The notes: a model not told the origin generated them from the letters alone. 64,000 bases of DNA from Adiantum capillus-veneris (GCA_014529385.2 CM043945.1:1893312-1957311); one strand, 5' to 3'. Positions 10,761 to 21,329 are shown, numbered from the stretch's first letter. Made by a program: numbers and translations.

Positions 10761-11034
10761 TCCCCCCCCCCCCGTTAAAGGTGAGGCACAACTGCCAAAC
10801 TTCTACCTTTGGATGCTTTCTATACTGCTAATGCTACTGCTTCTGATGCTTGTGGATACATAACCGATGAAGATTCCTGCAAACGGGTGGATACTGCGGA
10901 TGTAGGTCTGGTGCGATGCAAACACCGACCATACGAGTTGCTAGGCAGGCTTACTACTGTCGCAGAATACCAGCCTTAGTGCTGACTCTACCTTGCGAGC
11001 AAATACTACTATTTGAATAGTCTTGTCGAGAAAA

Positions 11035-12215
11035 TGTGAGTGCACATCTAGCCATATGTGTACGTGGACAAGATACTTCATGACTAGGGTTCAATTCAGT
11101 TAGCTTAGGAAGTGTTCTGGCACTTTTGTGAGTCTGTTCGCAGATCGTGCATGTCCAGGCACTTAGAGTAGATTCATATCCTTTGGTTGCACACAACAGG
11201 ATCATCAGATTACCATCAGAACCCATCAGGAGCATTTTTACAGTGCACACACCTATTTTCCCTATTTTAGCCATTTTTCACTTATTATTAATAAGTGACT
11301 TTGTTGAGAAACTGGGTAGGGCAATTTGACTAAGGCAGTATATAAGAAAAGCTAGCGCTAGCAGTTTCTGGCAGAAGAGGCAGCAGGGACCGAGTGTCCA
11401 ACAGAGCACCTTCTCAGCAAGACTCCCCGGCAAGACAGCTAGCGTTTCTTCGTCAGATCAAGCCTAGCGTTTTGCTACAAGATTCAGCCCTGGCGTTTTG
11501 TAGTTACAGATCAGCCTAGCGATAGCAGACCACAGCAGATCCCTTAGGGTTTTTGCAGCAAGACATCAATTCAGCCTAGCGTTTTGCACCAGCAAGTAGC
11601 CTAGCGTTTTGCATTTTCCGGCGACAGTTCCACTTTCCTACATCAGAGTTTTCAGATTTCAGCATTACGACTCCGCACCGCAGTCCCCCAAACCTCGCAG
11701 ATCTCACCTTTCCGCAGCAGATCCTCGCCGCACGGTTAGATAAGCCAAAATTCGCAGATTTCAGCCCGCTATTCGCAGATTTCAGCATCTGCGTTTTCAG
11801 TGCGTCGTCGTCGTCACCGTCGTCACGGACATAGAGTCAGAATTCAGCAGATACAAGATTTGCAGATTTCAGCCCTTAGCATTTTCAGTTTTCAGCCAGT
11901 CTCGTCGCCATCCTCATCGTCGGCAAGTCCATTGCATTGTACAGATTTGTGCAATCAATAGTAGACCGCTCTCGCCATAGAGAGTGGGGCCTTTGCAGGA
12001 GGGTTTGACAACATTCTGGTGTCGTATTCTTCTCTCTCTATCTCTCAGTCTCAGCACTTTCATTCACAGTGTTAACCACTATGTTTGTGATCATTTGCAC
12101 TCTCTCACTAAAGGAACGGAAGGCTCTCCCTTCCGTAAGTAAAAGGAACCCTTGAGCACAGTTCGGAGCACTCATCTTGAGCAAAGTTCAACATTCACTT
12201 CCACTGCACCTTACA
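11035..12215 (-). mobile_element. Solo LTR, family LTR-K copy C, nested
   Basis: Read on minus it starts TGTAAGGTGCAGTGGAAG (from 12215) and ends GCACTCACA (11035), 1,181 bp. Both flanks are GAAAA (11030-11034 and 12216-12220), a perfect 5-bp target duplication. It lies antisense inside the internal region of the 9560-13553 element, so it inserted later. It aligns with copy A throughout, including the GA block (12030-12055 on plus as CT), the AAAACGCT words and the tail with the CACTTATTATTAATAAGTGA palindrome near 11279. Confidence 0.9.
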
Positions 12216-12275
12216 GAAAACATTGTGGGTGAAGCTGAAAGGTAAGGGTGCTCAGAGGTATTTCCAAGAATTTCT

Positions 12276-13553
12276 TGTCGATGGAAGTGGATGCACGCTA
12301 CATGTGAATGCGAATGCATAAGAGGGTTAGGGATCCTATCAAAACACAAGGGACACTTTGCTTCACTTGAAAGAACTGAACTGAATGAAAGAGAGAGACA
12401 CAAGAGAGAGAAAAGAGATGACACTGAATGTTGGGTCCCAAACCCTCAAGGGCCCCCTTGCTCAGTTGCCAGAGCAAGTACCTTCTTTATTCTTGCACAA
12501 TGCTAACAATGACTAAATGATGAGATGTTGATGCTAATGGGTATTGATGCTGCTGATGTTGGGTACTACTAAGATACTCAAGGATACTACGGGTACTAGA
12601 GAACTATGGGTACTGATGGGTGCTGAGGTACTGCTTAGTTCTGTGTCGACGATGATGACGACGACGACGAGTACTGATGCGTTCTATGTCGACGACGATG
12701 ACGAGGTACTGATGGGGTCTATGTCGAGACGACGATGACGAGGTACTGATGGGGTCTATGTCGAGACGACAATGACGAGGTACTGCTGGTTCTATGTCGA
12801 CGACGGGGTACTATTGGTTCTATGTCGACGACGGGGTACTGATGGGTTCTACGTCGATGACGATGACGACGAGGAGGAGGTTCTGATGGGTTTTGTGGAT
12901 CCTTATGCCGAACCAAGGCACAAGGGGTACTAGGTGTTGAGGTTCTGTGTCGATGACGATGACGACCACGACCACGACGCTACGGCTGAATGCCGAAATC
13001 TGCTAATGATGTCGAAGGCTAGGAATCTGCAACCATGATGAGGCTAGGGCTGAAATCTGTTGGCGCTTCCAAGATGAAAACGCTGGCTGTCTTGGGCTGA
13101 AAATGCTGATCATAGAATGCTGGTCTTCTGTGTGAAAACGCTGGTCATCAGGGGCTGAAAACGGATGGAGAGGAGGCTAAAACGCTAGCTGATCTGGCCC
13201 TACAAACGCTGAGGCTTCTGGCTTTCTTCTCCTCCTTCCTCCTATGCCAAGTGCTAGCGCCCAATGGCCTGCATATATAGATGCATGAGGCTGGGTCAAG
13301 CAAGGACAAAGGCAGCCCCACGACCTTGCAAGAAATAGGCTGAAATTCACTTATTAACAAATGAGGTGCTAAGAGGTGGTTCACACGGCAAATTGCCTAT
13401 GTGCAAGAGAGGGTATGCAACTATGACCGGCTTGGGCATGCATGTCCTGCTAGAGGATCACAAAGGTGCCAGGCTAGGTCCTAAGCTAATGACTCATGCT
13501 AGACTACAGCAGAAAACATGTCCACATAGCGCAAGTGAAGTGCGCATGTGACA
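12276..13553 (+). repeat. Right LTR (LTR-K copy E)
   Basis: Ends GCATGTGACA at 13553. The left limit is set by alignment to copy D (TGTCGATGGAAGTGG). It has the same GGGTACTG/GACGACGA, CTGAAATCTG and ATATATAG order as copy D. Confidence 0.7.
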
Positions 13554-13569
13554 GTTGGTTTGCATAGAT

Positions 13570-14460
13570 ATTATCTTGGTTTCAGCTACATGGATTTAGT
13601 ATGGACAGGCTGCCCCCTTTTCAGTATTCCCTGGTTGCACCATCCCTCACCTCACACATTCAAAGATTAGCAGTCAGACACAACCTCATTCAACTGGTCA
13701 ACTGGATTCTAGGAGGACTAGGATGTCTCCGTCACATGAGTTGGAGACGAAGATGGCTTTTAATCGGGACCATCTTCTCTGGATGACAAATGATGGATTT
13801 ATCTCACGCCCCAAGTATATGGACACCCACCTATCTCATGGCATTAGATGTGTTATTGGTTAGTTACGCACCTCATCTCACATAATTGGAGATAGAGACT
13901 AGCCGATACAGAGGTACCACCCCAAAGGAGATATTACACCAGGTTTGCCAAAGAGAGCCAGAGACAGAGGAGCACTATATTTGCCAATGCACAGCATAGC
14001 ATAAGATCCGCAGGCGTTTTCATTGCTTATTCAAAGAGGGCTTTGGCCCCTTATCCCACATCGGATTACTATGATCAAAGGTGCCTAGGTCTCTTCTTGC
14101 TGGAGATACGTAGACTAAGAGAGACTACCCTTAGGAGCAAAAAACCTACACATAGAGGACCCATACAGAACCAGATCACTACTTTTTACAAAGGGACTAC
14201 TCGGGATGACCCACCATAGGTTACCCAATCACATCCTCATTGAGGTATTCTTCTTGATCGAACCATCGAGCTTGGCCGCTCACGACGTCCGAGGATACGA
14301 GGATCTTCACACCGTGCCGAGGTCTACATCAGAGGCTATGGAGCATCATTCAGCAACATCGAGCCCCCCCCCCCCCCCCCACCCCCCCCACCCCCGGAGA
14401 GCTGACCATGGAGGACATTGAGGTCATACTACAGAAACCCATGAGAGAGCTCGAGGGATG
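13570..14460 (+). pseudogene. Possible LINE ORF2 C-terminal relic
   Basis: Across frames the plus strand reads like the Cys/His-rich end of a non-LTR retrotransposon protein: PETEEHYICQC, then about 10 residues later FHCLFKEGFGPL and RCLGLFLLEIRRLRET (13955-14130). The frames break several times and no RT motif is visible. It starts just after LTR-K copy E. A run of C with few A (14364-14394) would encode polyproline. The family assignment is a weak inference from the Cys-His pattern; no other gene is supported here. Confidence 0.35.
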
Positions 14461-14657
14461 AACATCATTGTCTACTTTCTCCATTGTGCACCTCATTAGC
14501 TCTCATGTGATTGTACCCCTCCCCATATGTTTTGAGCTGATGTATTATGTGATGACGATGTAGGTTAGGCTTTGGTCTCATAAGTCATTTTGGCCTTTTG
14601 AAGACGTCATACAATATTTCAATTCATCATCTCTCTCTCTCTCAATATTTCAATTCA

Positions 14658-14779
<122 letters not shown>

Positions 14780-14794
14780 GAGAAAACTGGAATA

Positions 14795-14885
14795 ACCTTT
14801 CTACCACCCCAATGTGGTAGACTGGTTATCCCAGTTCTCACTTGAACAAGAGGTCTTGAGTTCAAGACGCATCGAATAGTATCTT
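14795..14885 (+). mobile_element. Possible tRNA-derived SINE fragment
   Basis: TGTGGTAGACTGGTTATCC followed 32 bp later by GGTCTTGAGTTCAAGAC resembles the spaced A and B boxes of a Pol III promoter as seen in tRNA-derived plant SINEs. No cloverleaf with a proper acceptor stem can be drawn, so it is not a functional tRNA gene. The short length and imperfect boxes make this tentative. Confidence 0.3.
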
Positions 14886-14960
14886 TGAGATCTCTTAGAA
14901 TTGATCCTTCAACATTAAAATTTCTCCTCCTCTATCTCTCATTTAACATACAGCTTGATT

Positions 14961-14962
14961 AC
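14961..14962 (-). promoter_or_regulatory. Splice donor of the PDK exon
   Basis: On minus, GTTGTCAAG is followed by GTAATCAAG. The change from conserved kinase residues to unrelated sequence happens exactly here. Confidence 0.7.
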
Positions 14963-15211
14963 CTTGACAACTGGGGCCTTCTCGGAGAGCCCATAAGGAA
15001 GATTCTCCAGCTCGATCACCCTGTGTGCAAGCCGGACAGGCAGTTCTTTGTGAAGAAATTGCGCAGACACAAGTAGGTTTTTCCTAGTTGGAAAGGCACC
15101 AAAATCCATCATATATTTAAGGCTGACTCCTGTCTGCTTCTTCTGGCTGCACCGGTAGATATCTTCTACGAGACGCCTGGATAGCGTCTCTGCAAGCCGG
15201 CGGGCAGCCAT
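14963..15211 (-). CDS. PDK: Pyruvate dehydrogenase kinase, first coding exon
   Basis: 83 codons from ATG at 15211 match the N-terminus of plant mitochondrial pyruvate dehydrogenase (acetyl-transferring) kinase. Diagnostic blocks are QKKQTGVSLKYMMDFGAF, NLLVSAQFLHKELPVRLAHR and ELENLPYGLSEKAPVVK, all from the N-terminal helical domain (BCDHK_Adom3). The enzyme phosphorylates the E1-alpha subunit in the mitochondrial matrix and switches the complex off. The start has a strong context (ACCATGG). The exon ends in CAAG followed by GTAATC, a good splice donor at a phase-0 position. The frame is intact. The later exons (second half of the helical domain and the GHKL ATPase domain) were not found below 14960, so the intron is long or this is a captured or truncated fragment. 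Confidence 0.85.
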
Positions 15212-15668
15212 GGTAGAAATCAGACAACTACCAATGAAGCTCTCTTAAAAGCGAACAATAGTACATAGGCTTCTCATTCCAGAAAGGGGATCCGATGCAG
15301 GAGTTTGTAGACCAAGAATTAGACATCTTCTTCATTGATCTTCTTCAGCTGTGTGGCTTACAGACTTAGACAAGGGCCGTCTAATGCTCTTCTGCCAACC
15401 GACGATTGATCATCATGGGTATAAGACAGAAAACCGAAGATAAAAACTCCGCCTGATTACACGCTTTTGCAATGAAATGTGGGTATCAAAGAGCACAAAA
15501 TTGCCTCCAGGAAACCCTAATCGCTGGACACGGTTACTCCTCAAAGCTGACGCCAGACAAAGCATCAAGCCGAAAGAAGGAACTTCGATGAAAACTCTGC
15601 ATCAGTACACGGAAGTTTTGTGTGGTGGCAGCCCTCCCTGGCTGCTTTTAGCTCCACCTAGGACTACT
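15212..15668 (-). promoter_or_regulatory. Presumed 5' UTR and promoter region of PDK
   Basis: Microsatellite-free sequence upstream of the PDK start, with no transposon similarity seen. A minus-strand TATATA word lies at about 15675-15681, about 465 bp from the ATG. Promoter use is inferred from position only; a 5' UTR intron is possible. Confidence 0.35.
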
Positions 15669-15709
15669 GTAGGCTATATATGATTCGCGAGGCCACCACT
15701 ATAGCCTAC
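15669..15709. other. Perfect 10-bp inverted repeat
   Basis: GTAGGCTATA (15669-15678) and TATAGCCTAC (15700-15709) are exact inverted copies around a 21-base loop. They contain the candidate TATA word upstream of the PDK exon. It may be a chance structure, a hairpin, or the remains of a small inverted-repeat element. Confidence 0.6.
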
Positions 15710-15719
15710 TAAATTTTTT

Positions 15720-16257
15720 TTTGTTAAACCAGATTCTCCAAACAACGCCACTAACTAAGGCCTGTTGTCAAGACGCATCCAGATGGACAAGCTTCGTGCT
15801 GAGGTGGGCGAGTGTTTCTTGCCTTGCCTGTCACACCCATCCAATGGACACAGAAGTAGTGTCCGAGTTGGCAGCCAGGTCATGGCCATCTTCCTCTTGC
15901 TGGTGGGCGACCCCCCCAAGCCGCCCTTCCCTCGCTTGTCTGAAGAAAAATACACATGATTGGTTGAGCACACTGCATATCACTTGTTGGATACCGCCTT
16001 GTGTGACTGTGATGAGGGGAAATGCCTCCAGCTGTGAAAAAGTAGCCGCCCGCAGGCAACCAGGTCACGCTTGTCCGTTGAACTTGTGTGATAGGGACCT
16101 AAATAAAATCTTTTTCTTTCTTTGTTGGCAATGCCTCGTGTCTATCAAATGTTGTACACATTTTAATGGCTTTTAGAGCCAGTCTCACATTGTATTTAGG
16201 AAATTAGTTAAATTAAGTTTTAAACTAATGTGTGACCCACACGTTGCTATGGCCAAG
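15720..16257. other. Spacer with unsupported ORFs
   Basis: A 151-codon plus ORF (15721-16176) and shadows on minus occur here. The translation is Cys- and Trp-rich, has no recognised domain, and overlaps ORFs on both strands, so it is not called a gene. Confidence 0.5.
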
Positions 16258-16272
16258 AAAAGCATGGCAATT

Positions 16273-16314
<42 letters not shown>

Positions 16315-16424
16315 CACACACACACACAATGGAAACGTAGTCCTTGGAATCGCTATAGAAAGATAACAATGCATATGTACGCCTTCTCTCTATCTTTCTA
16401 TCTCTCTAGAATAGCATGGCAATT

Positions 16425-16486
<62 letters not shown>

Positions 16487-16510
16487 ATGGAATAGTAGTC
16501 CTAGGAATCA
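16258..16510. repeat. Tandem duplication carrying (CT)n(AC)n
   Basis: AGCATGGCAATTGGATCT + (CT)n + (AC)n + AATGGAA-(C)GTAGTCCT-GGAATC occurs twice, starting near 16261 and 16412 (period about 150 bp). CT arrays are at 16277-16311 and 16429-16467, each followed at once by an AC array. Confidence 0.9.
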
Positions 16511-16590
16511 CAAGTAGGTCTTTGATATCTCTTTTATCACCTTCGTTCCTCCATTTCTCAATTCTTTTAAGTTGAAGACTTGCTCAATAG

Positions 16591-16660
16591 CTCTCTCTCT
16601 CTCTCTCTCTTCACACGGAGTGCTCTCTCTCTCTCTCTCTCTCTCTCTTCACACGGAGTG
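16591..16660. repeat. Two CT arrays separated by TCACACGGAGTGC
   Basis: CT runs at 16591-16610 and 16624-16649 are each followed by TCACACGGAGTGC, so the short unit is duplicated. Confidence 0.85.
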
Positions 16661-16909
16661 CTTTTGGCCGATCGGTTGTGATCAACAATCCTTCACACGA
16701 CTTCTAACAAATTTGAGTTATCCATATCTCCCCACTCATCAATCAATAACAATGTACCACATTTCTACCAACTTGCTACTATTGCGCCATGCTATCAAAA
16801 TCATGGCTTGCCAATATACGGGTTTCTCATGACTCTCGGTTGGTTGGAGGTAGACAGGTTTTGATGCTTCGTGGTCATTTTGGTGGGCTACCAAGTTGCC
16901 AAGGAAAGG

Positions 16910-16911
<2 letters not shown>

Positions 16912-16998
<87 letters not shown>
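16912..16998. repeat. Compound microsatellite (CT)n(AC)n
   Basis: CT array 16912-16970 passing directly into an AC array to 16998. ORFs across it are artefacts. Confidence 0.95.
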
Positions 16999-17000
<2 letters not shown>

Positions 17001-17118
17001 TAAACAGTGATATGCATGCACACACAGAGCGTGTACACACACATGCAAACTATCAGGTGCACAACTTTGGCTACTACAATCTGTATGTTGTTGAAAAAGG
17101 TTGGATTTGCATATTCTA

Positions 17119-17121
<3 letters not shown>

Positions 17122-17184
<63 letters not shown>

Positions 17185-17214
17185 TACACACACACACACA
17201 CACATACACACACA
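17122..17214. repeat. Compound microsatellite (CT)n(AC)n
   Basis: CT array 17122-17181 passing into an AC array with two ATAC interruptions to 17214. Confidence 0.95.
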
Positions 17215-17364
17215 GATTGACAACAACTTGTCAGACTCACAAATTTGACTATTGCAAGTCGTTGGGAAAGGATGGAGTTGCAATCTTAACTACTTTATGC
17301 AATTTTTGAAGGCTGGGACTCAACATCTTAATATCGGCATTGATCCACGGGCCATGCAAATCAA

Positions 17365-17440
17365 CCAAAAATGCGACGTGTGGAGGCCCTCTCCTTCCTC
17401 TAATTTTTCGAGGTCCATTATAAAGAGTATAGATAATGGA
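17365..17440. repeat. Short dispersed repeat, copy 1
   Basis: Contains GTGTGGAGGCCCTCTCCTTCC and CATTATAAAGAGTATAGATAATGG. A relative with GTGGAGACTCTCTCCTTCC and CATTATAAAGAGTATAGAAAACTGG is at 19667-19735. Confidence 0.65.
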
Positions 17441-17482
17441 CTATTGAGTAATAGTAGAAAACTATCTTGTACGCAAGTGCTC

Positions 17483-17652
17483 GAGAAAAACCTAGGTTTA
17501 GTGCAATCCCACCTACAAATTTCTCAACTATATCTTATGCACCTTGGAGGCCCCTGCCATGTGACATAAGGAAAGGGCTTTGGGGGGGGGGGGGCGGTGT
17601 GTGGAGGCCAAGGCAAAGAAAGAGAGAGAATGGATTGGGTGCCAAGGAAAGG

Positions 17653-17696
<44 letters not shown>

Positions 17697-18420
17697 GTCT
17701 CTCTCGGACGGGCCACACACTTGTATAATTTAATTTGAAGATTAGGACACCCACAACATTGCAAAAAAAACATAGGTTTAGCGTAATTCCACCTACAAAT
17801 TTAAAGATTTACCTCTAATTTTTTTTTTTAAATGTTGTCAACAGCACTCACTCAACGATACTAAATTAGAAACATAAAAAATACAACATCGCCATGCTCC
17901 AACTGAGCCATGGATGCAAAAAGAATGACACTTAACATCACAACCTTGACTTTTAAATTGAAAGACCACCTCCAAAGCTCAAAGAAACTACAAATTTCAG
18001 AAACGTAAAACTCAAAGTTTAGACAATCTACAAAGTGCAAAGAAATTTACTGCAAAAACCTTCAAATTTTATAGTAAATTTGCCTCTATTTTTTTTTGGG
18101 AAAAATCATAGTATAGACAAATGCTCTAAAAAAACTAGATCTAGTGTAATGTCACCTACAAATTTAGAAAATTATCTCTATACGTACAAAGTATTAAAAA
18201 ATTGAGTGTAAAAGCTTTCAAATATAATAAAGTTACCCCTAAAATTTCTCATACCTAAGTTTTTCATGTTTTTGGGAAAAACCATTGCGCCTCAACTCAA
18301 TTTAGTGTAACCCCTCTTACAAACTTTTATGATTTGCCTCAAAAATTCTAATTTGCCTTTAAGCGGTTCAAAAAATCTAGGCTATGTGTAATCCCACCTA
18401 CAAATTTTGAGATCTACTTA
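17483..18420. repeat. Five irregularly spaced copies of a 22-bp motif
   Basis: The motif GTGTAATCCCACCTACAAATTT and close variants start at 17501, 17781, 18144, 18305 and 18386, most preceded by AAAAA-C(T)AGGTTTA. The spacing is irregular (81-363 bp), with AT-rich text between that itself repeats words such as CTTCAAA and AAATTTGCCTCTA. No reading frame is conserved. Confidence 0.75.
17657..17693. repeat. (CT)n microsatellite
   Basis: About 18 CT units; a G-run (17582-17593) lies 60 bp upstream. ORFs across it are artefacts. Confidence 0.95.
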
Positions 18421-18733
18421 TAAATTTTAAGTCAACCCGAAGGAAACCACAAAGCTCACAAAAATGTAGCGTAAAAACCTTCAAAAATATTGAAGAGTTG
18501 TTGGAGTTGCCTCCCATTGTTCGCCTTTGCCATCTGTTGAGGTCCGCTCTTGCCTTGGGTATGCACGCTTTCTGCCTTGGATTCATAGGATCAAACTTTT
18601 TTTATTACGTCAATTCTCGATTCAGTAGATGTCAATTATCAATTATCAATTCTCGATTGCAAATTTCATCGGTTGTTGATGTAAGACCAATGTTTATTCT
18701 CCCTTCCCTCTGACTCTAGTTCCGATGTGAGAG

Positions 18734-18734
<1 letters not shown>

Positions 18735-18798
<64 letters not shown>

Positions 18799-18799
18799 A
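18735..18799. repeat. Compound microsatellite (CT)n(AC)n
   Basis: CT array 18735-18774 followed by AC to 18799. The stretch before it (18421-18734) holds no supported gene. Confidence 0.95.
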
Positions 18800-18868
18800 G
18801 AGAGCATGATTTGCATGGACCATTCTCTATTTCTCAGCACACTCATCCACACATAAAAGTATAGAATG

Positions 18869-18870
<2 letters not shown>

Positions 18871-18924
<54 letters not shown>

Positions 18925-18960
18925 GCACACACGCACATACACACGCACGTGCGCATACGC
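18871..18960. repeat. Compound microsatellite (CT)n(AC)n
   Basis: CT array 18871-18904, then AC with GCAC and GCAT interruptions to about 18960. Confidence 0.95.
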
Positions 18961-19136
18961 ATATGTACACACACAATGTGTTTAAAACATCCACAACAAA
19001 TTATTAGACTCCCATGGATGAATTGTCGAGCTCATTGCACTTCATTAATGCAATGCAAATATGGAAGACCTCCGCAACGCTCAATACCACAACAAATGGC
19101 ACGCCAACTCTATCTCTCATACACACACCTGCAACG

Positions 19137-19139
<3 letters not shown>

Positions 19140-19203
<64 letters not shown>
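19140..19203. repeat. Compound microsatellite (CT)n(AC)n
   Basis: CT array 19140-19170 followed by AC to 19203, the last of the series with this polarity. Confidence 0.95.
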
Positions 19204-19206
<3 letters not shown>

Positions 19207-19666
19207 TAACACAGATGTGTTGAGATCGAAGATCATTTACTGCATGGAAGGTTCATTGTGGAAGAGTATTGAGAGAGGTTCATTGTGCGAGCGTGTTGAG
19301 AGAGGTTAATTGGGCGACACGTAGAGGGGATTTCTTCATTGCCTTCAAAATGCAAAGTAGAGCTACTCTTCAAATGGCTTTCAAAAAAGAAGTAGTCAGT
19401 GGTCACCCTTGACATTTGAGGACCAAAGTGAAACTCCATGGCCTTCCAAGAAGAACTGTAAATAATATAAATGTAGAAAGAGTACTACTTTTTTGACTTT
19501 ACATTTCCAAGACTAAGTTATAATCTTTTGACTTTACATTGTTAGCAATCAATCAATCAATCAATCGGAAAGTCTTTTCATTTTTACCATCTAAGTACTT
19601 AACTCTTCACTTTTGCATTTCAAATGAAATGTTTCCAAAGGTTTTCTTTGAAATAAACCAGAGTGT

Positions 19667-19735
19667 GACACGTGGAGACTCTCTCCTTCCTTCAAAATTT
19701 TAAGCTGCATTATAAAGAGTATAGAAAACTGGTTC
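19667..19735. repeat. Short dispersed repeat, copy 2
   Basis: Relative of 17365-17440 in the same orientation, with shared CTCTCCTTCC and CATTATAAAGAGTATAGA words. Confidence 0.65.
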
Positions 19736-19739
19736 CAGA

Positions 19740-20954
19740 ATCTTAATACAAAAAAAAGAGTGTGTATTAGCAAGCTTGCTAGTTTTAAGGAAGTTCTCTA
19801 TTTCATACTCCTAAAGTTACTTACGTGCAATGTGACTAGTATTTAAAATTATCTAAATCGTACCACTAATACCCCTTATGCAAAGGGAGGCCCGCCTCTT
19901 AGAAGCTATTTTAAGAATGTTGCTTTTAAGTGTTCCTTTCAACGATGCTTGTAAGAAAAATAGCATTGGCATTAATAAGACTTTGCGATATCAGTTGTGC
20001 AAGGAAATGAGAGTAAGAAGGAGCTTATGAAGATTGTGTGTGTGTGTGTGTAGTGCCACCATCCGCGTAGTAGTGACGGACCTTGTTGGATATGTATGCA
20101 CAATTCTCATAAAGTGGGAGGAGGGGAATCTAAGTAGATTCTTTTTCTCTCACACATTGTTCAACCCAGCGCTCACATAGTTCTTTTCTTTCTTCTCATG
20201 GGAGTCTATATTTGCATGTGAGACTTCCTTTTCTCATACAATTTGTTGTCGCTCATGCGAGACTCTCTACAAGTCTCACTAACAAATATATGGAAGAAGC
20301 AATATTCACTACATAAGAAGCGAAGGTTGTTTTCACTGGAGACGATGGGATAGCCTTTCCCTAGAATCAATCACCTATGCCTTCACCTTGAACGGACCTG
20401 GCCTTATGCAAGACATTGACACTGGGGACAAAATTCACGAGGAGGTTTGTAGTCATGTGAATTATTGGAGAAAGGTGTCATGCTTGCTTAATGGTGCTTT
20501 GGGCGATATGTATGTTGTTTGCGGGGGGGGGGGGAGGTAATGGAGAAGGAGGAAGAGGAGGTGTTCGAGACAGATCAGGGGCAACAAGGCCATGAGAGTA
20601 GGAGGCGGGGCCATGAAAGTAGGAGGAGGTGAGGGGGAAGCCCTAAGGGCAAAGAGATGATAGCAAGGCTTCAAATGGAATCTTTTTACTCATGTCTTAA
20701 ATTTTAGAAGAGCCAAAATAAACTAGATGGGCTTCAATTTGGGAGCGGTTTTGAGCATCATTGATATTTGGGGGTCTTCTTCACTAGGAAACCGTTAAAT
20801 CATGTTAAGTTACTACATGCCCAAATATAATCCTTAAGGTGTTAGTGTGTCTAGAGTTTGGAAACATGATCAAAATTGAGCATGCACTGATGAGGAAAAC
20901 ATGTGGCTAAACTAAACTTAAGGAAGCTTTGAAAAACTCAAAAATACAGAAAGC

Positions 20955-20956
<2 letters not shown>
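19740..20956. other. Spacer without supported gene
   Basis: AT-rich text with a short (GT)n at about 20038-20052 and a G-run near 20523-20533. No ORF has a recognisable domain. Confidence 0.6.

Positions 20957-20987
<31 letters not shown>
20957..20987. repeat. (GA)n microsatellite
   Basis: About 15 GA units immediately before the duplicated C-run unit. Confidence 0.95.
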
Positions 20988-20992
<5 letters not shown>

Positions 20993-21003
20993 CTTTGTTT
21001 GTC

Positions 21004-21208
21004 AAAAATTGATTGGAGAATCCATTGCAAGTGGTGGCCCCTCCCCCCCCCCCCCCACACACACACACACACACACACAGATTCAACACTATTGTATGAT
21101 GGTAAAAATTGATTAGAGAATCCATTGCAAGTGGTGGCCTCTCCCTCCCTCCCCCCCCCCCCCCCCCCCCCCCGAACACACACACACATTCAACACTATT
21201 GTATGATG
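21004..21208. repeat. Tandem duplication with C-runs, period about 100 bp
   Basis: AAAAATTGATT-GAGAATCCATTGCAAGTGGTGGCC + C-run + AC array + ATTCAACACTATTGTATGATGGT occurs twice (from 21004 and 21104), and a third copy begins at about 21209. The C-run is longer in the second unit. The glycine- or proline-rich ORFs across it are artefacts. Confidence 0.9.
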
Positions 21209-21329
21209 GTAAAATTTGGATGGCACATGCACGCTTGTAGAATGTATTAATCTTAGAGAGAGAGAGAGAGACATCATGCTTATGGATTCAAGATTATGTA
21301 TTACTAATATACTTCATGTTTCTCCCATA

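Larger units (their letters stand above)
9560..13553 (+). mobile_element. Small non-autonomous LTR element with nested LTR-K copy C
   Basis: Two direct copies of one LTR-K subfamily, 9560-10760 and 12276-13553, look about 90% identical by eye. The base before the first is preceded by GTTCG (9555-9559) and the second is followed by GTTGG (13554-13558), a 5-bp target duplication with one mismatch. Between the LTRs lie about 1.5 kb, of which 1.19 kb is the antisense solo LTR C with its own duplication. That leaves only about 335 bp of internal sequence with no coding potential, so it could only move with help from a relative. No clear primer site was found after the first LTR, where a C-run (10762-10773) stands. 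Confidence 0.65.

Noticed and set aside
14795-14885. Functional tRNA gene
   Set aside because: No acceptor stem or full cloverleaf can be drawn; at most a SINE remnant.
15721-16176. 151-codon plus-strand ORF next to the PDK exon
   Set aside because: No recognisable domain, competing ORFs on the minus strand, unusual Cys/Trp content; not enough to call a gene.
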